A stretch of DNA of 64,000 bases. It comes from Ruminococcus sp. HUN007 (lineage in GTDB: Bacteria > Bacillota > Clostridia > Oscillospirales > Ruminococcaceae). How positions within the stretch are numbered: the stretch's first letter is position 1; the number at the start of each line of letters is the position of its first letter. Shown here piece by piece: positions 16,193 through 24,292 of this stretch. The DNA lies in the NCBI RefSeq assembly GCF_000712055.1, contig NZ_JOOA01000002.1, forward strand, positions 2,888,001-2,952,000, written 5' to 3'. Both the position numbers and the translations under genes were made by a program. The notes under the pieces are model-generated. The model ran no database searches, was not told the origin of the DNA, and worked only from the letters and a program-made list of their open reading frames with translations.

Positions 16193-18187
16193 ATGGGAGA
16201 TACAAAGTTGTGTTATGGCTGTTTTGAACCGATCGGTGACGAGGAAAAATGCCCTCACTGCGGATTTAAACAGCAGTCTCCATATTCACCGTCATACATT
16301 ACTCCGGGAACAGTTCTCAAAGATAAATATCTTGTAGGTAAAATGATTGCTCACAACGGAGAAGGGGTAACATACCTTGCGTATGATAATGTTCTTTCAT
16401 GTAAGGTTATCTTAAAGGAGTATATGCCTGATACACTGTGTTCACGTGACAAGGAAACACAGGCTATCAGTGTAAATTCAAGCAGTACTGTTCAGTACAA
16501 GTCTCTCATGGAGGAATTTACTGAACTTAACAAGAAACTCGCAAAGCTCCGCAACATCGACCATATCCAGCAGGTACAGGACATGTTCCACGAAAACAAT
16601 ACCACCTATGTTGTTTTTGAATACCTCGAAGGCCAGAATCTCATGCAGTACCTTAAGGAAAACGGCGGCGAGCTTTCATGGAGAAGAGTACAGAAACTTT
16701 TCCCTCCGCTTCTTACATCTCTCAGCCAGCTCCATAATGCAGGCATAATCCACAGAGGTATCAGTCCGAATACTATCTTTGTAACAAAGAAGGGCGAACT
16801 TAAGCTTACAGATTTCTGCATTGCTGCAGTAAGAACGAACAAGGAAGAATTAAGTTCCGAACTTTTCAAGGGCTATGCTGCTCCTGAACAGTATTCTCCG
16901 GCTATCTGGCAGGGTACCTGGACAGACGTTTACGGTATTTCTTCCGTTCTTTACAGAATACTTACAGGCTGTATGCCTACTGAAGCTCTTTTAAGAAATG
17001 AAGCAGATGATCTTACTCCTCCGGCATCTCTTAACGTAGATATTCCGGACAATGTTTCAGATGCTATCATCGACGGTATGAAAATGGCCGGCGAGGAGAG
17101 AATTCAGACAATTAATGATTTTGCGGCTCTTTCTTTCAGACAGTCTGATGATGACAAGGAAAAGACCACAGTTAACATAGGAAATATTGCGTCACAGAAT
17201 GCCCGCGAGGCTATCCAGAAGCAGCGCAGCATTGAAACGGCAGCAGAAAAGGCACCTGAACGCAGCGAGCGCTATGACCGTTCAGACCGTTACGATGCAC
17301 CGCCTCAGCGTGAACGCATGATCCGTCCTGCTCCTGAGCCGGAAGAATTCGAAGATGAATATGCTATCATAGAAAAGGTAAGACCGATCATCTTTGTTCT
17401 CATACTTGTTATCATTGTCGGTGCGATCATCATCTTCTTTGTAAAGCAGATCGGTGTTGTCGGCAAGTCAAAGAACGAGGGCATAGTTTCAAACATACCT
17501 GCGGTTACTACTGAAGCTGAAACAGAGCCTCCTGTAACAGATGTACCTGCAGAGGAAAGCAACGGCTTCTATATTCAGGATGTTGTTCCTGCAACTCTTG
17601 CTCCGGTAACTGCGGCTACTGAAGCACTCTCATCACAGACCGGCATGACAGAGTTTACTACAGGCGGCAACGCTGAACAGAATATTCAGATGATCAATTT
17701 CATAGGTAAGAACTATGATGACGTTAAGCTTTCTTCACTTGTTCAGGATCTGAACATTACTGTACAGTATCAGGCAGCAGAAGGCAAGCAGAAGGGCGAG
17801 ATCATAGACCAGAGCATAAAGGAAGGCACATGGATCTCAAGCGGCGTTGATGTTGTTCTTACAGTTGCCGGTGACGGTACTGAAGCTCCTCTTACAACTG
17901 CTGATTCAGGTACGGTTATTACTAACAGCAATGTAGTAAAGGGTGTTGTTCCGAACATCAAGACACCTGATGGCGTAAGTCAGAAACTTAATGACTATAT
18001 TGCACTTCTCGATGCAGCAGGAATCCCGTACAAGGCTGTTCCTGTATCAAATCCTGATGCATATCCTAGCAAGGGCTATGTAGTAAGCGTTGATCCTGGT
18101 GTAGGTTCTTCAGTTACAGGAATCGTTGAGGTAATTTATACTCCGGACGGAGAACACAGCTCAACATTCTACTCATCAGGACAGTAA
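16193..18187 (+). CDS. Membrane protein kinase-like protein with PASTA domains, catalytic Asp missing
   Basis: 664 residues. An N-terminal zinc ribbon (CYGC...CPHC, residues about 5-25) precedes a kinase fold (about 40-320) with a glycine loop, an ATP-anchoring Lys in VILKEYMPD, and GYAAPEQY. The catalytic loop reads HRGISPN at 187-193: the essential Asp is Gly189. The DFG triplet is DFC (207-209). This predicts a pseudokinase. An acidic/Arg-rich linker leads to one membrane helix (about 396-420), a Thr-rich stretch, and two PASTA-like domains (about 500-560 and 585-655), known to bind muropeptides. It resembles PrkC-type cell-wall sensors, but with a likely scaffolding rather than catalytic role. 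Confidence 0.85.
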   Translation: MGDTKLCYGCFEPIGDEEKCPHCGFKQQSPYSPSYITPGTVLKDKYLVGKMIAHNGEGVTYLAYDNVLSCKVILKEYMPDTLCSRDKETQAISVNSSSTVQYKSLMEEFTELNKKLAKLRNIDHIQQVQDMFHENNTTYVVFEYLEGQNLMQYLKENGGELSWRRVQKLFPPLLTSLSQLHNAGIIHRGISPNTIFVTKKGELKLTDFCIAAVRTNKEELSSELFKGYAAPEQYSPAIWQGTWTDVYGISSVLYRILTGCMPTEALLRNEADDLTPPASLNVDIPDNVSDAIIDGMKMAGEERIQTINDFAALSFRQSDDDKEKTTVNIGNIASQNAREAIQKQRSIETAAEKAPERSERYDRSDRYDAPPQRERMIRPAPEPEEFEDEYAIIEKVRPIIFVLILVIIVGAIIIFFVKQIGVVGKSKNEGIVSNIPAVTTEAETEPPVTDVPAEESNGFYIQDVVPATLAPVTAATEALSSQTGMTEFTTGGNAEQNIQMINFIGKNYDDVKLSSLVQDLNITVQYQAAEGKQKGEIIDQSIKEGTWISSGVDVVLTVAGDGTEAPLTTADSGTVITNSNVVKGVVPNIKTPDGVSQKLNDYIALLDAAGIPYKAVPVSNPDAYPSKGYVVSVDPGVGSSVTGIVEVIYTPDGEHSSTFYSSGQ

Positions 18188-18212
18188 TGATCCTGAAAAT
18201 TATATAAACTAT

Positions 18213-18241
18213 AAAGGTCACCTGAGCAGGGTGACCTTTTT
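18213..18241 (+). terminator. Terminator of the PASTA kinase-like gene
   Basis: Arms AAAGGTCACC and GGTGACCTTT around a short loop, ending in five T residues. Confidence 0.9.
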
Positions 18242-18320
18242 GTATATTAAGAGGCAGTCTGCCTTATGAACACAATCACGCGCGGTTCTGCATGCAGTCT
18301 GCATGAAACAGGATAAAAAG

Positions 18321-18360
18321 AAAGCAGGATCAGATACTATATAGTATCCGATCCTGCTTT
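18321..18360 (-). terminator. Terminator of the 6S-like RNA
   Basis: A 40-base near-perfect hairpin with arms AAAGCAGGATC and GATCCTGCTTT and an inner stem ATACTATATAGTAT. On the minus strand it is followed by CTTTTT. Confidence 0.85.
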
Positions 18361-18565
18361 AATATATACCGCCTTGCCGTATTACACAGCATATAAAACC
18401 CGCTTATTCAGCAGGTGGGTATCAGCCTGAAAGTTTCGTACTCCCTTCGTCCCGAAATGAGGAGGTCTGCAGTCCGCAGTCAGAGCAAAATTCCCTAAGT
18501 AAAAGTGTTGGATTATATGAGCTGTATATAACGTACAAGGCAGAAATTGCATATTTCTGTTTTCA
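18321..18565 (-). ncRNA. ssrS: Probable 6S RNA
   Basis: A minus-strand transcript of roughly 200-245 nt with a perfect promoter and a strong terminator and no open frame. The ends pair into a long closing stem: GCCTTG with CAAGGC, then TACAGC with GCTGTG, then CATATAA with TTATATG. Between them is a large internal region with GC-rich hairpins (CTGCGGACTGCAG; CACCTGCTGAATAAGCGGGT). A long rod with a central bubble that mimics an open promoter is the hallmark of 6S RNA, which binds sigma-A RNA polymerase. The identity is by shape and is not confirmed by a covariance model. The upstream neighbour on the same strand is the DUF1292 gene. Confidence 0.6.
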
Positions 18566-18571
18566 ACTAGA

Positions 18572-18600
18572 ATTATATCACAAAAAAGAGTGCGTGTCAA
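18572..18600 (-). promoter_or_regulatory. Perfect sigma-A promoter of the 6S-like RNA
   Basis: On the minus strand: TTGACA at 18600-18595, a 17-bp spacer, and TATAAT at 18577-18572. It lies just after the end of the DUF1292 gene, and its predicted start is near 18565. Confidence 0.85.
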
Positions 18601-18616
18601 CCAGTTTTTTTATGAA

Positions 18617-18934
18617 TTATTCTTCAGTTTCAGCTTCGTCTTCTTCGTCAAACTCTTCCATGATCCTGTCAAGGAACATCTGGCCGATTCTTTCAAACTC
18701 CTCATCATCTTCGATGGATGCAAGAAGTTCTTCACCGTCAACTTCCTCCATTTTGAGAACGACGAGCTCGTCGCTGCCGTCAAGGATGTCCTCAGGCTTT
18801 TCAGCGTATGGTACAAGTGCGTAATATGTATTTCCTTCTGCCTCCATGACATCAAGAAGTTCAAAGGTCTGTTCAACGCCCTCTTCATCAACTAATGTAT
18901 AGAGATCAGGTCCGAATTCTGAAATTTCCGGCAT
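18617..18934 (-). CDS. DUF1292 family protein (YrzB-like)
   Basis: 105 residues, very acidic. The core YTLVDEEGVEQTFELLDVMEAEGNTYYAL... followed by a VVLKMEEVDGEELLASIEDDEEFE stretch (quoted in parts; the full region is residues about 12-95) is the DUF1292 pattern. This small protein is conserved in Firmicutes and often lies near ruvX and mltG. No function is established. It lies head to head with the promoter of the large RNA at 19.1 kb and is followed by the 6S-like RNA on the same strand. Confidence 0.8.
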   Translation of the reverse strand: MPEISEFGPDLYTLVDEEGVEQTFELLDVMEAEGNTYYALVPYAEKPEDILDGSDELVVLKMEEVDGEELLASIEDDEEFERIGQMFLDRIMEEFDEEDEAETEE

Positions 18935-19081
18935 GATTAATTCTCCCTTCTGCCCGCGGGCCTGTTACTTAGTGTGCGTCAGCACTTACACTTCAATTGT
19001 ACTACAAAAGAATGAGAAAGTCAATAGTATTCTAAAAAAATCAAAACAAACAAAAAAATCTTAGAAAATTCAAAAAAAGTG

Positions 19082-19110
19082 TTGACAACGACAAATAAAT
19101 ATGATATTAT
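19082..19110 (+). promoter_or_regulatory. Sigma-A promoter of the 1.2-kb RNA
   Basis: TTGACA at 19082-19087, a 17-bp spacer, and TATTAT at 19105-19110. The predicted start is near 19117. It has no ribosome site and no long plus-strand frame downstream. Confidence 0.75.
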
Positions 19111-19605
19111 ATAGTCATGGAAGGGAAGAACAAAGTTCAGGCGATAAGAACGGCGGTCAGAAATTCCAGACGGTATCAGTTATCAGATAGATAATTCCGG
19201 CGGTGCTTAATTAATTTGATCAAGCTTATGAGAAGCTATACGGGCAGCCGTGATCCGGAGTTACGGGAAGTGATGCTGAGACAAATCCAGAAAGAAATGA
19301 GGCGGGTCCAATGGAAGTGAATAGTGATGAGTCATCGATGAACGAGTGGTCTTTCGTGGCTCGCAGAAAAGGGGTATTTTCTGGGAGCTTTGTCGTAGCT
19401 GAAAGTCTTTGCTGAAAGACATATTCTCGTAACACAGTGAGTCGTTAATGGCTGCGGTTGACACTGGTTTATTTGACCGTAAGCGTTTGTATCACTCGAT
19501 GAATTCAGACTGATCCTGGTATGGACAAATTTATGTGATGAGGTTAAATGAACTGGGGATAAGGCCTTTAACGATTTTGGAAGTTATGGCCCGAAAATTT
19601 AAATT

Positions 19606-19995
19606 GAAATAGGTGTGACCAATGGAATAAATGGTATTACTACTTCGACCAGAAATAAACTGAAATAGGTGTGACCAATGGACTAAAAAGATTATTACTT
19701 CGATCAAATACAAATAAGAAATAGGTGTGTGACCGATGGAATAAATGGTATTACTACTTCGACCAGAATAAAACTGAAATAGGTGTGACCAATGGACTGA
19801 ATAATATTACTTCGATCAAATACAAATAAGAAATAGGTGTGTGACCGATGGAATAATGGTATTACTACTTCGACCAAAATAAACTGAAATAGGTGTGTGA
19901 CCGATGGAATAATGGTATTACTACTTCGACCAAAATAAACTGAAATAGGTGTGACCAATGGAATGATAAGTAACTTTTATGATACGAAATAAACT
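19606..19995 (+). repeat. Seven tandem direct repeats of about 56 bp inside the large RNA
   Basis: Units begin GAAATAGGTGTGACC or GAAATAGGTGTGTGACC at 19606, 19662, 19718, 19776, 19830, 19886 and 19942 (spacing 54-58). Most continue with AATGG, an AT-rich stretch, TTACTTCGA(C/T)CA and AAATAA. Units 2 and 4 share a variant (ACTTCGATCAAATACAAATAA), and units 5 and 6 are nearly identical, so the array grew by duplication of pairs and singles. A decayed eighth unit (GGGTGTTTCCAATG) follows. Each unit can pair within itself through GGT/ACC and CCA/TGG. It is not a CRISPR array. Confidence 0.9.
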
Positions 19996-20260
19996 GTAAA
20001 GGGTGTTTCCAATGTAAAAATTACTTTAAGCTCGAGTAGGCGGTCCCTTGAAAAAGGGGAGTTTATATAGATTAATCCGGAAAGAGTGATGTGTATGGTT
20101 TTTAATTACTTCACTGTCAGGAGAATGATCAGACTTCAGAAAGGATGAGTCCGCCAGAAATTCAAAGCTTAACATGAACAGAAATGTCCGGGCAGCAGGA
20201 TCCGTACATTACACTTAAAAGTTCAGGTGAAAATATGAATTTACAATTGAATAAAAAATA

Positions 20261-20300
20261 AAAGAGATCCGGTGAAATAATCCAGGGTCTCTTTATTTTT
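20261..20300 (+). terminator. Terminator of the large RNA
   Basis: A 10-bp stem AAAGAGATCC with GGGTCTCTTT (one G-T pair), loop of about 14 bases, then ATTTTT. Confidence 0.85.
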
Positions 20301-20312
20301 GTGTAAAGAAAT

Positions 20313-20348
20313 GTCCGCAGACGGCGCTTTCGGAGCACCGTTGCGGAC
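20313..20348 (-). terminator. Hairpin downstream of rpoD
   Basis: Arms GTCCGCA and TGCGGAC, extended by ACGGCGC/GCACCGT, 30 bp after the rpoD stop. The T run on the minus strand is weak (ATTTCTTT), so it may act together with the reverse of the 20261-20300 hairpin. Confidence 0.5.
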
Positions 20349-20377
20349 AGTCTGAGTTTTAAGTATATTATCTATTA

Positions 20378-21460
20378 TCAGTCGAGGAAGTCCTTTACCT
20401 TCTTGCTTCTGCTTGGATGACGAAGCTTTCTTAACGCTTTGGCTTCGATCTGTCTGATACGTTCTCTTGTTACTTCAAATTCCTTTCCTACTTCTTCGAG
20501 TGTACGTGAACGTCCGTCTTCAAGACCGAAACGAAGTCTTAAAACCTTTGCTTCACGGTCTGTAAGAGTGTTGAGTACTTCATTAAGCTGTTCCTTGAGA
20601 AGTACAAGGGAGGCAGCTTCTGCCGGTGCAGGAGCATCGTCGTCAGGAATGAAGTCACCGAGGTGGCTGTCTTCCTCTTCACCGATAGGTGTTTCAAGTG
20701 ATACAGGATCCTGTGCTATACGCATGATCTCACGTACCTTTTCCACAGGCATTTCGAGCTTTTCAGCAATTTCTTCAGCCGTCGGATCATGTCCGTTTTC
20801 GTGAAGAAGCTGGCTTGATATCTTCTTTACCTTTGTGATGGTTTCAACCATGTGAACAGGAATTCTGATAGTTCTTGCCTGATCAGCAATCGCTCTTGTG
20901 ATAGCCTGTCTGATCCACCATGTAGCATATGTCGAGAATTTGAATCCCTTTGTGTGGTCAAACTTTTCAACTGCCTTTATAAGGCCTAAGTTACCTTCCT
21001 GAATGAGATCAAGGAACTGCATTCCGCGTCCGCCGTAACGCTTTGCGATACTTACAACAAGACGGAGGTTTGCTTCAGAAAGACGCTTTCTTGCATAAGG
21101 ATCACCTTTTGCCATTCTTTCTGCAAGTTCGATCTCTTCTTCTGCTGAAAGGAGAGGTACACGGCCGATTTCCTTAAGGTAGATCTTTACAGGGTCATCG
21201 ATCGCAATGCCTTCAGTTGAAAGAGCCATTTCGAGGTCATCATTGAGTCCTGAGTCAAGTCCTATTTTCAGATCTGTGTCAGGAGAAAAATCCTCTACAA
21301 TTTCAATGTTGAGGTTGGCACATGTTTCATAAAAAGAATCCATCTGATCGACATCAAAGTCGGTCTCCTCAAGAACATCAGTAATTTCTTTGGTCGTGAG
21401 TTTGCCGGTAGCTTTACCCTGTTCAAGTAAGCTTTCAATTGTCTTTTTTTCACTTGCCAT
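20378..21460 (-). CDS. rpoD: Primary sigma factor RpoD (sigma-A)
   Basis: 360 residues, the usual length for a Firmicute sigma-A. Region 1.1 is the acidic N-terminus. Region 1.2 begins at [12 protein letters not shown]. Region 2 has [15 protein letters not shown] and the promoter-melting motif [18 protein letters not shown]. Region 3 has [15 protein letters not shown]. Region 4.2, the helix-turn-helix that reads the -35 box, has [20 protein letters not shown]. It directs RNA polymerase to the many TTGACA/TATAAT promoters in this window. It lies 19 bp downstream of dnaG in the classical macromolecular-synthesis operon. Confidence 0.98.
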   Translation of the reverse strand: MASEKKTIESLLEQGKATGKLTTKEITDVLEETDFDVDQMDSFYETCANLNIEIVEDFSPDTDLKIGLDSGLNDDLEMALSTEGIAIDDPVKIYLKEIGRVPLLSAEEEIELAERMAKGDPYARKRLSEANLRLVVSIAKRYGGRGMQFLDLIQEGNLGLIKAVEKFDHTKGFKFSTYATWWIRQAITRAIADQARTIRIPVHMVETITKVKKISSQLLHENGHDPTAEEIAEKLEMPVEKVREIMRIAQDPVSLETPIGEEEDSHLGDFIPDDDAPAPAEAASLVLLKEQLNEVLNTLTDREAKVLRLRFGLEDGRSRTLEEVGKEFEVTRERIRQIEAKALRKLRHPSRSKKVKDFLD

Positions 21461-21479
21461 ATTAAGTTCCTCCTGTATT

Positions 21480-23228
21480 TTATATTTCTCTGTGTTTCTG
21501 AAGGGAACGAAGATCGTCGTCTGAGATCACCGAATCCTTTGCGAACACGGAGTTTCTGTCGAATTTTTTTAAAACATTTATGCAGTCGTTAAGAGTGTTT
21601 TCACTGATCGTGATCTCCCGGTTCCGGGCTGTTATCCCGCTTATTTTACCGATCTCAGCATCGCTGAAAGATTCGGATAAAAGTGAAAGTGAAAACTCTG
21701 AAGAATTTCTGACTGCGTCAGCAACTGCAAGATAAACACGTCTGTTGAATTCAGTAACGAATTCTTCGGGCTTTATCTTCGAAGCGATATCATCAAGCCT
21801 GTCCGGGTTTTTGATAAGGTAGAGTATAATGAACTCTTCAGCTTTGCTCTGGTTTGAGAATTGTGAAGCTTCGGGATTTATATCATCCTTTTTTGTCAGG
21901 CTGCGTTTTGTTGATTCCCATTCCAGCTTCTGCTTTATATTCTTCCGCGAGCTGACGGCATGCGATACCTGTTCGTTAAGAACGTTTATATTGATACCGG
22001 CATCGCGTGATACACGGGAAATGTATACGTCACGCTGAAGCGCATCTTCAAGCGACGCCAGAACGCTGACTGCTTTTTTTAGATAAGTGTATTTATCATT
22101 TTCTGCGCTAAGGTCAAGTCCTGCTTTGCATCGTTCAAGTTCAAAGTTTACAGCGTCATCAGCTCCGTCAAGCAGGAGTCTGAAACGCGTGCTGCCGAAT
22201 TTCTTGATGTATTCATCAGGATCCTTTGCATCAGGTATTTTTAAAATTCTGGTGGTCAGCCCTGCGGCAGAAAGAAGATTTATCGCTCTTCTTGTGGCGG
22301 TCTGTCCGGCTTCGTCCGAGTCATAGGAAATAATTATCTCGGAAGCGTACTGAGACATAAGCCGTGCCTGCTCAGGCGTGAGGGCAGTGCCGAGTGTGGC
22401 TACTACGTTTTCAAAACCTGCCTGGTTAATGGAAATAACATCCATATAGCCTTCTGCAAGAATAAGTCTTTTGGCAGGTGAATTCTTGGCATGATTGAGC
22501 GAGAAAAGATTTCTGCTTTTCTTGAAGACCGGTGTGTCTGCAGTGTTCACATACTTCGGTCCTTTTTTATCACCTATTATACGTCCTCCGAAGGCAATTA
22601 CGTTGCCGCGCAGATCGATGATAGGAAACATAACTCTGCCTCTGAAGTTGTCGTAGGCACCTTTGTCAGAGTACTTGCATACATCTGCAGTGATCATTTC
22701 CTCGTCACGGTAGCCCAGCGACCTTAAATGGTCGCGGAGTGCGTGCCATTCATCAGGAGCATATCCCAGACCGTATTTTTTTATTGTTTGAGGGGTGAGC
22801 TTTCTGTCCTTAAAATATTCAAGACCGCGTTTGTCAGGGCCGGAAAGGAGATACCGGAAGAAGAACTTTGCAGCTTCGCGGTTTATCTCGTAGGTCCTTG
22901 CTTTTTTTCTTGCATATTCATCGTTTCTGCTGTCGTTTTCCGGCATGGTTATACCGGCGCGTTCAGCAAGGAAACGTACTGCTTCAATGTAGCTCAGGTT
23001 TTCAATTCTTTTTATAAATGAAATAACGTCTCCTCCGGCTCCGCATCCGAAACAGTAAAAACTCTGCGTGTCACTGTAAACAGTGCAGGAAGGAGTTTTT
23101 TCCGAATGGAACGGGCACAGACACTTGGAAGTTGATCCGTGCTTTTTAAGGGAGGTATAGGAGCTGAATACATCTTCTATCGGATTACCGAGTCTCAGCT
23201 GATAAAGAAAGTCTTCAGATAATGCCAT
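21480..23228 (-). CDS. dnaG: DNA primase DnaG
   Basis: 582 residues. The N-terminal zinc-binding domain has [11 protein letters not shown] and [11 protein letters not shown] (about 38-66). The RNA polymerase core has [15 protein letters not shown] and GYAPDEW. The Toprim domain shows [20 protein letters not shown] and the metal-binding [11 protein letters not shown]. The C-terminal helicase-binding part (after about 430) is present but divergent, as usual in clostridia. It makes RNA primers at the replication fork. It precedes rpoD in the same unit. Confidence 0.97.
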   Translation of the reverse strand: MALSEDFLYQLRLGNPIEDVFSSYTSLKKHGSTSKCLCPFHSEKTPSCTVYSDTQSFYCFGCGAGGDVISFIKRIENLSYIEAVRFLAERAGITMPENDSRNDEYARKKARTYEINREAAKFFFRYLLSGPDKRGLEYFKDRKLTPQTIKKYGLGYAPDEWHALRDHLRSLGYRDEEMITADVCKYSDKGAYDNFRGRVMFPIIDLRGNVIAFGGRIIGDKKGPKYVNTADTPVFKKSRNLFSLNHAKNSPAKRLILAEGYMDVISINQAGFENVVATLGTALTPEQARLMSQYASEIIISYDSDEAGQTATRRAINLLSAAGLTTRILKIPDAKDPDEYIKKFGSTRFRLLLDGADDAVNFELERCKAGLDLSAENDKYTYLKKAVSVLASLEDALQRDVYISRVSRDAGININVLNEQVSHAVSSRKNIKQKLEWESTKRSLTKKDDINPEASQFSNQSKAEEFIILYLIKNPDRLDDIASKIKPEEFVTEFNRRVYLAVADAVRNSSEFSLSLLSESFSDAEIGKISGITARNREITISENTLNDCINVLKKFDRNSVFAKDSVISDDDLRSLQKHREI

Positions 23229-23252
23229 TTTAGCCCTCCGGACGATCGTGCG

Positions 23253-23873
23253 TTATGAAAAATCCTCGAAAAGCTTTTCGGATTCTTCAATCTCGATCTT
23301 ACCGTTTGACACATCGGTAAGTTTGGCTTTAAGAGGTTCAAAATGCTCTTCCTTTACGAGAAGCTCAAGAGAGATGCTGTCCTCGAACTTTGATGACAGT
23401 TCTTTTACTTCATACTGCGGCAGAATATAGGCTACCTTGCTGTACAGGTTGTAGTCCATTAAAAATGAGATCCTGTAGCATTCGCACATGTCCATTATCT
23501 CAGCGTTTTCGACAGCAAGTTTTGCTGATGTGGAGTAGGCGCGTACAAGACCGCCGCCTCCCAGAAGAATACCGCCGAAATAACGTGTCACAACACAGCA
23601 TACGTCAGTAAGTTCATTCTTCTGAAGAATGTCAAGTACAGGTACACCGGCTGTTCCCTGGGGTTCTCCGTCGTCAGAATATCTAGTTATGTTGTTGTCG
23701 CGGAGAATGTATGCGTACACGTTGTGGGTAGCTTTTCTGTGAAGAGATTTTATTTCATTTATAAAAGCGACTGCTTCGTCGTTTGTATGAACAGGGCAAA
23801 GATACGCTATGAATTCAGAACGACGTTCAGTAAATGTTATGCTGTCTGGTTTTTTGATTGTTCTGTAGCCCAT
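23253..23873 (-). CDS. YigZ/IMPACT family protein
   Basis: 206 residues. The UPF0029 core is complete: SEFIAYLCPV, KATHNVYAYIL, RYSDDGEPQGTAGVPVL, and VVTRYFGGILLGGGGLVRAYS, followed by a C-terminal ferredoxin-like domain (about 135-205). The family is linked to ribosome-associated regulation in eukaryotes (IMPACT); the bacterial role is unclear. It ends 24 bp before dnaG on the same strand and may be the first gene of that unit. Confidence 0.9.
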   Translation of the reverse strand: MGYRTIKKPDSITFTERRSEFIAYLCPVHTNDEAVAFINEIKSLHRKATHNVYAYILRDNNITRYSDDGEPQGTAGVPVLDILQKNELTDVCCVVTRYFGGILLGGGGLVRAYSTSAKLAVENAEIMDMCECYRISFLMDYNLYSKVAYILPQYEVKELSSKFEDSISLELLVKEEHFEPLKAKLTDVSNGKIEIEESEKLFEDFS

Positions 23874-23952
23874 TTGATTACACCGTCTTTGTCCTTGTAA
23901 ATAAAAACGGGCGACTCTATAAAATATAAAGTCACCCTTGTTTCTCCGGAAC

Positions 23953-24153
23953 TTAGTTCTTGCCGAAACGCTTCTTGAATCTGTCTACACGTCCGCCTGT
24001 ATCAACAAGCTTCTGCTTACCTGTAAAGAAAGGATGGCATTTTGAGCAGATTTCAACCTTAAGATCGCCCTTTGTAGAACGTGTTTCGAGTACGTTACCA
24101 CAAGCGCATGTGATCGTAGCCTTTTCAAAGCTTGGATGGATATCCTTTTTCAT
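23953..24153 (-). CDS. rpmE: 50S ribosomal protein L31 (zinc-binding form)
   Basis: 66 residues from the ATG at 24153, which has an AGAGGTG ribosome site; the longer upstream frame is not preferred. It begins [20 protein letters not shown] and has the four zinc cysteines CAC...CSKC, then HPFFTGKQK and the basic tail [13 protein letters not shown], all typical of type A L31. It is part of the large ribosomal subunit and a zinc store. Confidence 0.97.
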   Translation of the reverse strand: MKKDIHPSFEKATITCACGNVLETRSTKGDLKVEICSKCHPFFTGKQKLVDTGGRVDRFKKRFGKN

Positions 24154-24292
24154 TAGTAGTGTCACCTCTTTGCAATAAACTATTATGATTAACATAGTAG
24201 CCCATCAGTTACTTTAGACAGTAGTACTATCGATAATTCACTTGTAAAAATTATTATAACATATCGCGGAATAAAAGTCAATACTTTTTTTA

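Larger units (their letters stand above)
19117..20300 (+). ncRNA. Large candidate non-coding RNA, about 1.2 kb, family unknown
   Basis: A transcription unit with a good promoter, a rho-independent terminator, and no convincing reading frame; the longest plus-strand frames are under 30 codons and lack ribosome sites. Local hairpins are frequent, for example AGAAAA/TTTTCT (19367-19385), GTCTTT-GCTG-AAAGAC (19408-19423) and CGAG/CTCG near 19340. The middle holds seven 56-bp repeats (separate entry). It shows none of the marks I know for tmRNA (no 5' GGGGACGTTACGG-like end or tag frame) or RNase P RNA. Size and structure recall the ornate large RNAs OLE, ROOL and GOLLD, but I cannot assign it to any. 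It lies between housekeeping genes. Confidence 0.6.

Noticed and set aside
19531..19958. Two minus-strand frames (60 and 84 codons) with repeated YFGRSSNT-like peptides
   Set aside because: They are the translation of the 56-bp DNA repeats on the wrong strand, with no ribosome site; the promoter and terminator support the plus-strand RNA.
19606..19995. CRISPR array
   Set aside because: The units diverge throughout and have no constant repeat with unique spacers; no cas genes are near.
19117..20300. tmRNA or RNase P RNA
   Set aside because: No tRNA-like ends, no tag frame and none of the conserved RNase P motifs that I can recognise.
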